DNA of 64,000 nt from Bacteroidia bacterium (GCA_018402155.1 JAGYJG010000001.1:226831-290830); one strand, 5' to 3'. Positions 19,301 to 28,065 are shown, numbered from the stretch's first letter. Numbers and translations are program-made. The notes: a model not told the origin generated them from the letters alone.

Positions 19301-20993
19301 TGGTCCATTGGTAGCTTAGTGGCGGATTGAAATTGGAGATAATAGGATCAAACTCTATGTCAGTACCAGCACAAACAAAAGTATCTTTCCCAATAGATAA
19401 ATCTGCTTCTAGCAATGGGGGTACAATAAGCGTATCAAGAAACACACTTGGGCAGTTAGAGCTGTTGTTCAAGTTGAGTTGTATGATGTATTTACCACCT
19501 CTTTGAAAAATCAATGTGTCCGATTGGGTGTTACTCAAGAAAGAACCTGAAGCTTTAAATGCACCTGATTTATCACTTAAGATTAGATTTCTATTGGAGT
19601 CTAGCAATGACCAACTGTAAGTAGCAATACCACTAAATCCATCAGCAAGTACAGCGGTAATAGGATATACACCACATGCCATAGTATCAAGATCGATTTC
19701 AGCAAATGCTTTTGGTTTTACTGTTATTCGGTAACCACGCACTGTAACAGCGTTTAGCGGACAAGCGTCATCCCTTGCAGTAGCGGTAAATGTGTAGGGT
19801 AATGTGCTAGCAGATCCTATAGGAGGAGTCCAGCAGAATCGCCCAGTTTTGAGGCGTGAAGAAGGGTCTAGTATGGTAAACGTAGCGCCAGGTATAGCTC
19901 CATTCCAATCGAGTGTTACCGTATCTGCTGGAGGTATAGGCGCAGGCGGTGGTGGCACAAATGGCTGATCATCTGTAGTTATATTAAAACATAATTGCTG
20001 GCCCTCGCAGATGGAATGCGAGTAAGGACCATTTACCACTGGGGGCTTATTCCCAGGACAACTTTTTACTAAAAACTGCAAGTCACGCCTTGTTTTTCCG
20101 ATATCTTCCATAACACCAGTACTGTCATTTTCACGCCATTCAGTGATTTCTATTACCGCAATTGTTTCTTCAGAACAATTGGTAGGCGTTAAAATTATAT
20201 CCCCTGTAAGAGGATCCAAATAGGTTCCAATTGGTGGGTTTGCATTTGGATTATTAAATGGATGAGTTAAAGCAGGACTTGGAAAGTATACTGAAAATGG
20301 ATGGGTATAAGCCCAATTTCCTCCATAGCTTACTGACGATCCTGAGGCTGATAGTGGTTGAGCCCATGCATAGCTCAAAGAATCGTAATTTGCAGTATCT
20401 AATGCTCCATTGTTAAAGAAAAAAGGTTGGTCACAACACAAAATAGCTATAGGCTCACTAGTAAGTCCTGGCGAAGTATTACAAGGGGCTTTTGAAATGT
20501 CTATTTCAGCTGTTGTGAAAAAGTTTGCATTTGCACCCCCAGTAGTGATTGAGCTATTCCTGCAGCACTGGCCAGTGCTGAAAATTATTCGTCCAGAGCA
20601 ATTTGCGAGCGCACTCAAGGGGGCAGTATTAAAATCTACCGTGGCAGTGAATGTATGTTCTTCAACTCCATTTCCCGTTCCATAGGTATTAGCTGGAGAG
20701 CATTTGGATGGCTCAGTGGCACATATAGGGGTAATTTCTCTAATGCTAGTCCTTGAAAGTGCGACAGTTCGTGTTCCTCCATTGCTGCAGCGAACGGTTA
20801 AAGATATACCACCCATGCCAACTCCTCTGCAATCACGGTACATTTTTACGGTAACTGCAAACTTGAGCGTATCAATACAACGGTAAGTGATATCCGCTCC
20901 CATAACGTGTGTAGCCTCAGCTTTATTCCCAGACAATAAGAAAGGTACCGTAAAAAGAAGCACTAAAGTATATTTTTTCAATAATCTAACCAT
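16302..20993 (-). CDS. Giant PKD-containing secreted protein with gliding-motility (T9SS) C-terminal domain
   Basis: The product is 1563 residues long from the ATG at 20993. This start gives a clean signal peptide (MVRLLKK, hydrophobic core, ..NKAEA) and the mature N-terminus THVMGADITYRC. Earlier in-frame starts (to 21095) would translate a promoter-like stretch and overlap the upstream gene. The N-terminal domain, with YRDCRG and cysteine pairs, matches that of the 12459-16229 protein. A long array of Ig-like and PKD-like repeats with CxD/CxN motifs follows, including a canonical PKD with YNWSLGDG near the C-terminal end. The final 90 residues are the gliding-motility C-terminal domain (FIPNAFTPN, IFNRWGEILF, WDGT, YTGTITLIR). 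A surface-attached T9SS substrate, probably an adhesin or filament component, is inferred. Confidence 0.9.
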   Translation of the reverse strand: MVRLLKKYTLVLLFTVPFLLSGNKAEATHVMGADITYRCIDTLKFAVTVKMYRDCRGVGMGGISLTVRCSNGGTRTVALSRTSIREITPICATEPSKCSPANTYGTGNGVEEHTFTATVDFNTAPLSALANCSGRIIFSTGQCCRNSSITTGGANANFFTTAEIDISKAPCNTSPGLTSEPIAILCCDQPFFFNNGALDTANYDSLSYAWAQPLSASGSSVSYGGNWAYTHPFSVYFPSPALTHPFNNPNANPPIGTYLDPLTGDIILTPTNCSEETIAVIEITEWRENDSTGVMEDIGKTRRDLQFLVKSCPGNKPPVVNGPYSHSICEGQQLCFNITTDDQPFVPPPPAPIPPADTVTLDWNGAIPGATFTILDPSSRLKTGRFCWTPPIGSASTLPYTFTATARDDACPLNAVTVRGYRITVKPKAFAEIDLDTMACGVYPITAVLADGFSGIATYSWSLLDSNRNLILSDKSGAFKASGSFLSNTQSDTLIFQRGGKYIIQLNLNNSSNCPSVFLDTLIVPPLLEADLSIGKDTFVCAGTDIEFDPIISNFNPPLSYQWTTMGIDDDGTFLNNVTTNLADTLSTYTLSIPNVQYDTAVGILIQDGSGCTAEDKVRVFLKANPRATLPADLRLCTYDEFTIVPNLDTAYWIDPNGQLLKQGDTLFKEWYLNGVTTPFSIEDSVTVRLEGMYVISIIDSLGCSDKDTMYIFVNDTVVADAGPDQTVCLNDTFTIVAGGIDTAGGIASGLYEWYDITPTNNTPLSVGTSTSISFQAQGDRLYRLELSRTQGGIECIDDDTVAINVNQLPVISLGQDEEVCCDAGAYNLILKVNSERGGQWSSKLHPSTVSNNEFIPSTACDLIASPATSINIMANYRYQDPNTTCINEDSMSFIVRALPTIITQEKQYCQDYGAFRLASNTEGVIVSPSNVSLGTPTWRCLDSNSSVNKFRDNMLENRGGPGFIDYWLNISESAYEIQNPNSDTIVLEFTYRNQFGCLNKDTASVIVSKVPKIEFRAGRDLCFDEGGVLLNELFDVTPSLRDGIWTVQNLPGYRNSSSLGGLTGDSINTLASIQLANENITPNSWRLRYTHTSTGCPATLDTNLRINPLPNINLTPLVKRICETEANIQLNANPGGGTWTSSDPSALVGGNQFSPSGASVSGTDIIFYYDYTNNTTGCRQRDSIFSSVDLEPTLNLPTNAIYCRPEGQTTLSLTLDISATNASNIAWIPTNIYGNRDRINTTPIDQTSGQGQVTLDLITQRADTFRIGANAEALGACRDKGDAFEIIVNPLPIGAITNSNPEGCNPVTTDFGVNITNEVNTTTATYNWSLGDGRSATSGSLNTIYNTDGQFPVSVTITTDKGCDSTFTSNVQVNPIPNASFVPNPNNYTTAALPRFIFNNTSSVADINGATIVSNAWDFGDINSITDTSSEESPSFYYNTDTATYCVNLEVTTNHGCIDDTTVCVVVGPDLIVFIPNAFTPNVSGPTENEGFKAIISGEKSMELTIFNRWGEILFQTTEKDNEWDGTYKGEPAQQDVYAYQLKVTALNDEPYTYTGTITLIR

Positions 20994-21082
20994 AGCGTAT
21001 TTGTCAAATAATGTCATATTTAGTTTTGACGTCGCAAAGTATTGTTTCTGTTTCATATTTCCTATTATTTTATTAGTTATTT

Positions 21083-22600
21083 CTATTTTATACATAATTT
21101 TTCAGTTCTTGTCCCCAATTTACTAGTGTATTGTAAAAAGTAGACTCCAGGTGGTAGCGAAACGTTGCACCGAGTGGTTCCTTTTTCAATATGCAGATTG
21201 TGAAACCGCTCTACTCCTTGTATATCATACACTTGCAGTGTTGCTTTCTCTGCACTGTTAATCATAAAATAGCCTGAACTAGAAGGGTTTGGATAGATGG
21301 AAAAGTTGGCCTGCATGGGAGGGAAAAAAGTGTGTGACATTTTTCGATAATTTGTCATACTTTCTAAACACTTAGATTCTATGACAGCTATTCTATTTTC
21401 TTCATTTTGGTAAGTGCCAAAATTGAGTCCTATGTCTAGTCGTATAAAGTCTTTTTCTAGCCAGTTTGCACGTTCGGTTATTCCCAAAATAGTTCGTCTA
21501 CCAGGTTCATTTATCGGTACTTTCTCTATCCAGAAAGTCGAACTGCTGATGCTTTGTCCAAAAATATACGAAGCTTGAGTGCTTTTATTTAGACCTTTAC
21601 CTCCATACTGCAGCAGTTGCCCATTTTTCCAATTTCCCTTGCCTATTTGGGCAAACTCATCAACTTCCTTCGGTGCTCCGTTAGTTGCTCCGCTTTTGTC
21701 AAAAGCGATACTTTGGGTCATGTTTTCATTTAAAAATGTAGCAGACACATAGGGCAGATTTGTGCCGAAAAAATCTTCATCATTATCGTCAGCATTGTAT
21801 ACAAATATACTTTGCGGAAAGTTTTGTAACGTCCCTGCAAAATTATCGTTGGCATTCCCGCATTGGCCGTCTAAAATAAAACTAATCCAAACTTTTTCGT
21901 AGTTGGTAGCGCTGCGATTTATGAGGTAATATTCTAGGTATATGGTTTGTAAATCAGGAAGTTGGTAAGCGAGCAGCTGCACTTCTATGCCAAGTTCTAT
22001 ACCTAGTGAGGCGTGATGTTCTTTTGCTTTATCATTAAAAATACAGTAAGCTGATTTTTTCCCACGTATAGCGGGATAATCTCCAAGGGTGGGGTTGTAT
22101 ACTTTGTCGCCATTATAGTCCACAAAAGGAGCTAGGTAGGTCGCAAAACCCCCAGAACCATTAGCCGGCCATTCGGCTATATTTTTTGAAGGGGTATAGC
22201 CGGATGTATTCCAATTTTTTTTGTGGTAGTCAATTTCTTCTTTAGTTAGACTCCAAACATTATCCCATGTACTAGCATTACCAGTTTGCCCAGTAAATGT
22301 GTCTAGTGGACCCGGCCAAAAGTCAAGAGAATCCTTATTTTGGAGATATTGAATCGCACTGTGATAAACCCCATTATTATCTTGAGCCACAATGTAGAGC
22401 CCAGCTTGTCTCAGAAAATGATTTTTTGGTTGGTTGTTGGCGTTGCTGCTAGGTGATAAGTCACTCATATTCACGCCCAAACTACCATTGCTGTTTATGC
22501 GCAGATGTACGGAGTCTCCTATGGTTGCAAAACTATTTTGGGCGTGCATTGTGCTCGCCCAAAATGAAACTAAAAAAACAACGAATAAATTTTTAATCAT
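21083..22600 (-). CDS. Secreted protein with T9SS type A sorting domain
   Basis: This 505-residue protein has a signal peptide ending at about residue 20 (MHAQ). It ends in a T9SS type A sorting domain of about 80 residues: NFSIYPNPSSSGYF, LQVYDIQGVE, LPPGVYFLQY and the final basic LCIK. The central part contains FVDYNGDKVYNPTLGDYPAIRG and LEYYLINRS segments, resembling a family of secreted proteins of unknown function common in Bacteroidota; I do not recognise an enzymatic motif. It lies 7 bp downstream of the barrel/regulator gene and 89 bp upstream of the first giant gene. It therefore seems to be the first exported product of the sigma-factor operon. Confidence 0.85.
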   Translation of the reverse strand: MIKNLFVVFLVSFWASTMHAQNSFATIGDSVHLRINSNGSLGVNMSDLSPSSNANNQPKNHFLRQAGLYIVAQDNNGVYHSAIQYLQNKDSLDFWPGPLDTFTGQTGNASTWDNVWSLTKEEIDYHKKNWNTSGYTPSKNIAEWPANGSGGFATYLAPFVDYNGDKVYNPTLGDYPAIRGKKSAYCIFNDKAKEHHASLGIELGIEVQLLAYQLPDLQTIYLEYYLINRSATNYEKVWISFILDGQCGNANDNFAGTLQNFPQSIFVYNADDNDEDFFGTNLPYVSATFLNENMTQSIAFDKSGATNGAPKEVDEFAQIGKGNWKNGQLLQYGGKGLNKSTQASYIFGQSISSSTFWIEKVPINEPGRRTILGITERANWLEKDFIRLDIGLNFGTYQNEENRIAVIESKCLESMTNYRKMSHTFFPPMQANFSIYPNPSSSGYFMINSAEKATLQVYDIQGVERFHNLHIEKGTTRCNVSLPPGVYFLQYTSKLGTRTEKLCIK

Positions 22601-22607
22601 TTTAATT

Positions 22608-24074
22608 TTATAGACCTATGCGCAAACCAATGTGTGTAAAAATGCCCCAGTCTTTTTGTGAAAATTCTGCTTTGCTAGTTGTGCTAGAGTTTATCTGTAG
22701 AGTCGCTTGGGGATAAGCTATCAAAGAGATTCTTGGAGTTAGATGATACTGAGCTCCCAGACCTAAAACTACCTGATGAATGCCTGTGGTGCGCATTGGT
22801 ACTGAAGTATACGTTTGTGTCTCGTATGCTGAGGTGAGTAGCATTCCCTGGTGTTTTGCATAAATACCTGCCAAAACTCCAGCTTTGGCTAGCAGTGTCC
22901 ATTTTTGAGACGTGAATAGACTTCGTTCTAGTACCAAAGGGATACTAATTTTATGGAAATCATTTTTAGCTGATGTTTCTTCGTATTGAGCGGTGCTATC
23001 AATTATGGTTTCTTGATAAGTGCGCTCTATCTCACCTAGTATGGGGTGAATTATCGTTTCTGAGCGTTCCACTTCTCTACTTTGTGTGCTGTATGTTTTC
23101 TTCTCGTGCCAAAAGTGCTCATTGCGTTGCGTGTAATTTACGCCAGATTGTACATTCCACTTTGGTGAAAATTGATAGATGACGTCTAATCCAAGTTGAT
23201 ACGATACTCGATTTTTTTCGCTGCTGTTTCGGTTGGCGACGTACTGTGGTGTTGTAGCAGAAACTATTCGGCTGGCGTATCCTACACCCGCACTAGCTTG
23301 TATTCTCCATTTACTGATTGCTACGAGTTTGCCGGTAGGAAATGGCGCTATGGTGCAGGAGGCAACTTGCTCGTACGTATTTTTTTCAGCACTCGCTAGG
23401 CTAGGTTGGTTTCTTTTTTCATAAGATACTAGCGCATTCTCTTGTGTCCTGGTTTTAGAACTACCCAACAAGCTAGGTTGTCCATCCACTGTCTGTTTTT
23501 TAGTACCTAGGTATAACGTATTTTGTGTAGCGTCTGAATGTTGGTTCTCTTTTTCTATTTTGTTAAAAAGTTTCGCCCACTGTTGTTTGGTATCTGAGGT
23601 TTTTTGTGTAGTGAAATCTTTGCTTGATAGGCTAGAGATAGTATTTTGTACTTGTTTTTCTAATGGATTAGAGGCTGTTTGTTGTTCAAAATACGAGTTT
23701 TTAGTTTTTTGTGCAGTGTGCTGTTCTGTATATTTCGCTTGTGTTTTAATGACTTTTTTTGTGTCGTAAGTTACAGTGGTTTTGTTGCTAGATCCGGGAT
23801 GGTCCGATGCTTTGTCGACAATCTGAGGTTTAGTGGGATCCTCAGTTTCACTTTTTACCAACGTTTTAGAAAGGTTGTCATATTTGTGGCTAGACTGCGG
23901 CCAAAGTGTAAAACCTGCGCCAGCGAGTATCAACATAGCTGCACTCCACATCCAAATGGCGCGTTTCTTTTTCTTGATTATTTTGGCTTGTATAGCGTCA
24001 AAAAGTCCCTCACTTGGGGTCATCTCAAAGTTTTTGAATTTTTGTTGGAAGCTATTTTCTATATCGTTTTTCAT
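22608..24074 (-). CDS. Putative membrane-spanning regulator: anti-sigma-like N-terminus plus C-terminal outer-membrane barrel
   Basis: The 488-residue protein has three visible parts. Residues 1-39 are polar and cytoplasmic-looking (ENSFQQKFKNFEMTPSEGLF, then KKKK). Residues about 40-58 are a single hydrophobic helix. About 60-250 is a low-complexity linker rich in Q, T, K and S. The rest (about 255-488) looks like a PorT/OmpW-type eight-stranded barrel (VGYASRIVSA, LDVIYQFSPKWNVQSGVNY, GLGAQYHLTPRISLIAYPQ, ending THIGLRIGL). It overlaps the upstream ECF sigma gene by 4 bp (ATGA), the classic sigma/anti-sigma arrangement. I infer that it links an outer-membrane signal to the sigma factor; the anti-sigma role is not proven by a recognised ZAS or FecR motif. 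Confidence 0.7.
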   Translation of the reverse strand: MKNDIENSFQQKFKNFEMTPSEGLFDAIQAKIIKKKKRAIWMWSAAMLILAGAGFTLWPQSSHKYDNLSKTLVKSETEDPTKPQIVDKASDHPGSSNKTTVTYDTKKVIKTQAKYTEQHTAQKTKNSYFEQQTASNPLEKQVQNTISSLSSKDFTTQKTSDTKQQWAKLFNKIEKENQHSDATQNTLYLGTKKQTVDGQPSLLGSSKTRTQENALVSYEKRNQPSLASAEKNTYEQVASCTIAPFPTGKLVAISKWRIQASAGVGYASRIVSATTPQYVANRNSSEKNRVSYQLGLDVIYQFSPKWNVQSGVNYTQRNEHFWHEKKTYSTQSREVERSETIIHPILGEIERTYQETIIDSTAQYEETSAKNDFHKISIPLVLERSLFTSQKWTLLAKAGVLAGIYAKHQGMLLTSAYETQTYTSVPMRTTGIHQVVLGLGAQYHLTPRISLIAYPQATLQINSSTTSKAEFSQKDWGIFTHIGLRIGL

Positions 24075-24643
24075 CTATTTTCTATGCCGTATTTGGCGAG
24101 TAGTTTTATTAAGTGTTGTTTTGCTCGGCTATACTGCGTGCGGCTTGTTACATCGCTTATGCTAAGCATTTTTCCTATTTCTTTGTGGCTATATCCTTCT
24201 ATGGCGTAGAGGTTGAAAACAGCTTTATAACCATCTGGCAATTCTTGCAATATGTGGAGTAAACTGGCGGTTTCCATATTGCTTATAGCTTTGGGTGCGG
24301 TGCTCTGTTCTGGCATGGTTTCTAATGATCCCGGCTCAAATTTATATACCCGTTTGTCGTTACTTTTTAGTGCTGTAAATACCACGATTTTTCGTATCCA
24401 TCCCTCAAAAGAACCTATTCCTTTGTATGTGTTTATTTTATTAAAAATTTTGATGAAAGCATCTTGAAGTACATCTTCTGCTTCCATTTTACTATTACAA
24501 TATCTCAAACTAACACCCATCATTTTTGGGGCATATTTTTGGTACAATGCTTTTTGGCACTGCACGTCGTTATTTATACATCCTGTGATAAGCTGTTGTT
24601 CATCCAATAGATTTACTTTAATATTTGTTTCAGTTTTGTTCAA
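24071..24643 (-). CDS. ECF-type RNA polymerase sigma factor
   Basis: The protein of about 190 residues has sigma region 2 (YQKYAPKMMGVSLRYCNSK with EAEDVLQDAFIKIFNKI) and region 4 (GYKAVFNLYAIEGYSHKEIG with SRTQYSRAKQHL), the standard ECF layout without region 3. It would direct RNA polymerase to a small regulon, probably including this cluster. No ATG is available near the N-terminus. I use TTG at 24643; the TTG at 24664 lies inside a promoter-like CATATTTG (24662-24669) and is less likely. The gene overlaps the downstream membrane-regulator gene by 4 bp, which argues for coupled translation. Confidence 0.93.
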   Translation of the reverse strand: MNKTETNIKVNLLDEQQLITGCINNDVQCQKALYQKYAPKMMGVSLRYCNSKMEAEDVLQDAFIKIFNKINTYKGIGSFEGWIRKIVVFTALKSNDKRVYKFEPGSLETMPEQSTAPKAISNMETASLLHILQELPDGYKAVFNLYAIEGYSHKEIGKMLSISDVTSRTQYSRAKQHLIKLLAKYGIENR

Positions 24644-24773
24644 TGGAGACCCGTATGGCTGCAAATATGTTGCTTCTTTGGTAGATTAAATTTTAACGAA
24701 AAGTTGTAATGGTTATAAACAATTTAATATCAAGCGATTAACATATCAAAAAAAGGTACATATTTGTAAAATA

Positions 24774-25841
24774 ATGCAAGTTGTAAGCAAAAATGAATTG
24801 GACGTTCTTAGCGCAGACATCTTTATGTCAATGGGGGCTAATGTTGACGATGCAAAGCAAGCGGCTTCTGTGCTGACGAGCGCCGATTTGCGTGGTGTTG
24901 ATAGTCATGGAGTTTCGCGGCTGGTAGGCTACGTAGCCTTATGGGAAGCTGGCCGTATAAATATGATCCCTAATGTTAAAATAGTGCGCGAGCACAAATC
25001 TACGTTTACTATAGATGGTGATTGCGGGCTAGGCTTGGTAGTGGCTCCTAGGGCAATGGCCATAGCCATAGAACGTGCTAAAGTTTATGGCAGTGGCTGG
25101 GGTGCAGTCAGAAATAGCAATCATTTTGGAGTGGCGGGTTATCACGCTATGATGGCACTGCCGCACGATATGATAGGTATGGCCATGACAAACGCTACTC
25201 CTTTTATTCCACCTACTTACAGTAAAGAGGCAATGTTAGGTACCAATCCTATTGCTTATGCCTTTCCTACTCACCAAGAGAATCCGCTGGTGATAGACCT
25301 GGCCACTTCCTCTGTAGCACGGGGTAAAATTGAAATAGCTAAAAGAGAAGGCAAGAAAATACCGAAGGGGTGGATGGTAGACAAGCACGGAAACGACAGC
25401 CAAAACGTGGACGAACTCAAGGATGGAGGAATGCTCACTCCTTTGGGTAGTTTAGAAGAATTAAGTAGCCACAAAGGTTATGCCCTAGGTGGGTTGGTAG
25501 ACCTACTCTGCGGTGTGCTTTCTGGTGCCAACTACGGCAAATGGGTTCCTCCTTTTGTGCCTTATTTGCCAGTGTTGCCTGATTTGCCAGGTAAAGGCCT
25601 TGGCCACTTTGTAGGGGCAATGGAGGTAGAAGGATTTCAAGATACTCATGAGTTTAAACTGAGAATGGATCACTGGATTCGCAGTTTTAAAAATGCTAAA
25701 CGCATAAACAAAGCACAGCCGGTATTTGTGCCTGGAGAAAAAGAATTTGCAACGGAAGCAGAACGCAAAGTAAACGGAATTCCCTTGAATGATAAGGTGG
25801 CTTCCGACTTGGAAGTTTTGAAGAAAAAATTTGGACTCTAA
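24774..25841 (+). CDS. Ldh2 family malate/L-lactate/ureidoglycolate dehydrogenase
   Basis: This 355-residue NAD(P)-dependent oxidoreductase belongs to the Ldh2/MdhII fold, which is unrelated to classical MDH. Family motifs are clear: DLRGVDSHGVSRL with catalytic His45 and Arg49, NSNHFGVAGYHAM (His117), TNATPFIPP, GTNPIAYAFP and the late KGYALGGLVDLL. The substrate could be malate, L-lactate, ureidoglycolate or a sugar acid; the sequence does not decide. It stands alone, divergent from the ECF sigma gene. A near-consensus -7 element CATATTTG (24759-24766) ends 7 bp before the ATG. Confidence 0.92.
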   Translation: MQVVSKNELDVLSADIFMSMGANVDDAKQAASVLTSADLRGVDSHGVSRLVGYVALWEAGRINMIPNVKIVREHKSTFTIDGDCGLGLVVAPRAMAIAIERAKVYGSGWGAVRNSNHFGVAGYHAMMALPHDMIGMAMTNATPFIPPTYSKEAMLGTNPIAYAFPTHQENPLVIDLATSSVARGKIEIAKREGKKIPKGWMVDKHGNDSQNVDELKDGGMLTPLGSLEELSSHKGYALGGLVDLLCGVLSGANYGKWVPPFVPYLPVLPDLPGKGLGHFVGAMEVEGFQDTHEFKLRMDHWIRSFKNAKRINKAQPVFVPGEKEFATEAERKVNGIPLNDKVASDLEVLKKKFGL

Positions 25842-26005
25842 GCTAAAGATAATGACTGTATTTTGATTTGGTGATTGGTTTTTTGCAGCATTTATTTTTA
25901 AATAAAATACTGCACTCCTAGCTCTTTTTGCCTAGGCTATTTTGTTAGACTTGAAATTATGTATTAGGCATTTTACATATATTCGCCCTTCAAGTTCAAA
26001 AGTTT

Positions 26006-28048
26006 ATGAAAAAATATTTCACGTTAGTGGCAATTGCATCGCTTTTTATAGCGTGCAGTACAGCACCAAAAGAAGCTAAAAACCCCAAAGAAGAAAATGA
26101 CCCTAATCGTTTTGCTGATTTACAAATATTGTCTTACGATGCCAGTGGTATCATTGACCTTACTACCAAGCAAAAAGAGTTGGTCTATTACCTTAGTCAA
26201 GCAGCGCTGAGTGGCAGAGAAATCACTTACGCACAGAATTACAAGCACAATATTCAGATAAAAAGAACACTCGAAGCCATCTATGAAAATTATACTGGGG
26301 AAAAGACAACCGAAGATTGGAAAAACTTTGAGACATATCTTAAGCGAATATGGTTTTCCAATGGAATTCACCACCATTATGCCGAAAAGAAATTTTTACC
26401 AAATTTTAGTCAAGAATATTTTGCAGAACTTATAGAAAATAGTCCTGAAGCAAAATGGCCCACACTCGAAGGAGAAACCCCTGAGCAAATGGTTGCTAAG
26501 TTGTTACCCGCTATGTTTGACCCTAAGGTGGATGCAAAAAAAGTGGTAAAAGATAAAGGAGTAGACAAAGTACTAGAAAGTGCGAATAACCATTATGGAG
26601 AAGGAGTAACAGAGGATGAGGCAATTAGACATTATGCCGCTATGGGTACTTTAGGCGAGGCTCAACCGATAGAGTATGGACTGAACTCTCGGTTGGTAAA
26701 ACAAGATGGCAAGTTAATAGATCTCACCATAAAAAGTGGTGGACTATACGGTGGTGCCATGGATAAAATGATTTATTGGCTCAAAAAAGCAGAAGTAGTG
26801 GCTGAAAACGAAGCCCAAGCAAAACACATCGGTATGCTGGCTGAATATTTTAAAACAGGTGACCTAAGGCAGTGGGATGCTACGAATATAAATTGGGTGA
26901 AAAGTATAGAAGGTGAAATAGACTTTATACTCGGATTTATAGAAGTGTACGGCGATGCTATAGGTACCAAGGGTGCTTTTGAAGGGATAATTCAAGTGAA
27001 TGACAAAGAAGCAAGTAAGCGTATGGCTGTGTTAAGTGAAAATGCTCAGTATTTCGAAGATAATAGTTCTATAATGGACGAACACAAGAAAGAAAAAGTA
27101 GTAGGAGTAAGTTATCGAGTTATAGATGCAGTGATGGAAGCTGGAGATGCAGCACCCGCTACGCCTATTGGGGTGAATCTGCCCAATAGTAACTGGATAC
27201 GCAGTACTCACGGAAGTAAGTCGGTGAGTTTGGGAAACATAGTGTCAGCCTATGATGCCGCAGGAGGAAGCAGCTCGCTCAATGAGTTTTATTTGGATGA
27301 ATCTACACGGGCGCGCATCAAAGAACACAGCAAACTATGCGGTAAAATGCATACAGCTATGCACGAGGTAATAGGCCACGCCAGTGGTAAAATAAACCCT
27401 GGAATAGGTACGCCTAAGGAGACACTTAAAAACTACAGCAATACATTAGAAGAAGCTAGAGCTGATCTTGTGGCACTTTACTACATCTATGACCAAAAGC
27501 TGGTCGATATAGGTCTTGTGCCAAGCTTGGAAGTGGGAATGGCAGAGTATGATAGCTATATTGCCAACGGGATGATGCTGCAACTGCGAAGACTAGACGA
27601 AGGAGAAAATATAGAAGAAGACCACATGCGAAATCGACAGCTCAATGCAAGTTGGGCCTATGAAAAAGGACTAAATGAGAATGTAATAGAGAGAAAAGTA
27701 GTAGATGGGAAAACATATTTTATAGTTAATGATTACGCAAAGTTAAGAGTGATTTTTGGTGATTTACTGCGTGAAATTCAACGAATTAAGTCTGAAGGAG
27801 ATTATGCAGCTGCAGAAAAACTAGTAGAAGCTTATGGAGTTAAAGTAGATCCAGATCTTCACAAGGAAGTGGTAGCACGCTATGAGAGTTTGAACCTAGC
27901 CCCATATAGCGGTTTTGTGCAGCCGAAGCTGGTTGCAGAATTTGATTCTCAGGGTAACTTTGTAGACCTGAAGGTAGAGCAAGAAGCTTATGTAGACCAG
28001 ATGCTTAGGTTTGCTAAAGAATATGCTTTTGTAAAACCAGGAGAATAA
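26006..28048 (+). CDS. Dipeptidyl-peptidase III family (M49) zinc peptidase, lipoprotein
   Basis: The 680-residue protein is an M49 metallopeptidase that removes dipeptides from peptide N-termini. The zinc motif HExxGH is present as HEVIGH (453-458), and the third ligand lies in LEEARAD (about Glu483). The N-terminus is a lipoprotein signal with Cys17 (FIACSTAP), so this enzyme is exported and membrane-anchored. The classical eukaryotic DPP III is cytosolic. It probably degrades external or periplasmic peptides. A possible promoter is TTG (25951) with TATATTCG (25978-25985). The gene is followed by a palindromic repeat and a terminator, so it is monocistronic. Confidence 0.93.
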   Translation: MKKYFTLVAIASLFIACSTAPKEAKNPKEENDPNRFADLQILSYDASGIIDLTTKQKELVYYLSQAALSGREITYAQNYKHNIQIKRTLEAIYENYTGEKTTEDWKNFETYLKRIWFSNGIHHHYAEKKFLPNFSQEYFAELIENSPEAKWPTLEGETPEQMVAKLLPAMFDPKVDAKKVVKDKGVDKVLESANNHYGEGVTEDEAIRHYAAMGTLGEAQPIEYGLNSRLVKQDGKLIDLTIKSGGLYGGAMDKMIYWLKKAEVVAENEAQAKHIGMLAEYFKTGDLRQWDATNINWVKSIEGEIDFILGFIEVYGDAIGTKGAFEGIIQVNDKEASKRMAVLSENAQYFEDNSSIMDEHKKEKVVGVSYRVIDAVMEAGDAAPATPIGVNLPNSNWIRSTHGSKSVSLGNIVSAYDAAGGSSSLNEFYLDESTRARIKEHSKLCGKMHTAMHEVIGHASGKINPGIGTPKETLKNYSNTLEEARADLVALYYIYDQKLVDIGLVPSLEVGMAEYDSYIANGMMLQLRRLDEGENIEEDHMRNRQLNASWAYEKGLNENVIERKVVDGKTYFIVNDYAKLRVIFGDLLREIQRIKSEGDYAAAEKLVEAYGVKVDPDLHKEVVARYESLNLAPYSGFVQPKLVAEFDSQGNFVDLKVEQEAYVDQMLRFAKEYAFVKPGE

Positions 28049-28065
28049 ATTAGCAAAGTACTAGT

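Noticed and set aside
20994..21095. N-terminal extension of the 1563-aa secreted protein
   Set aside because: The extra 34 residues precede a complete signal peptide, overlap the upstream gene and translate a promoter-like TTATTTG stretch.
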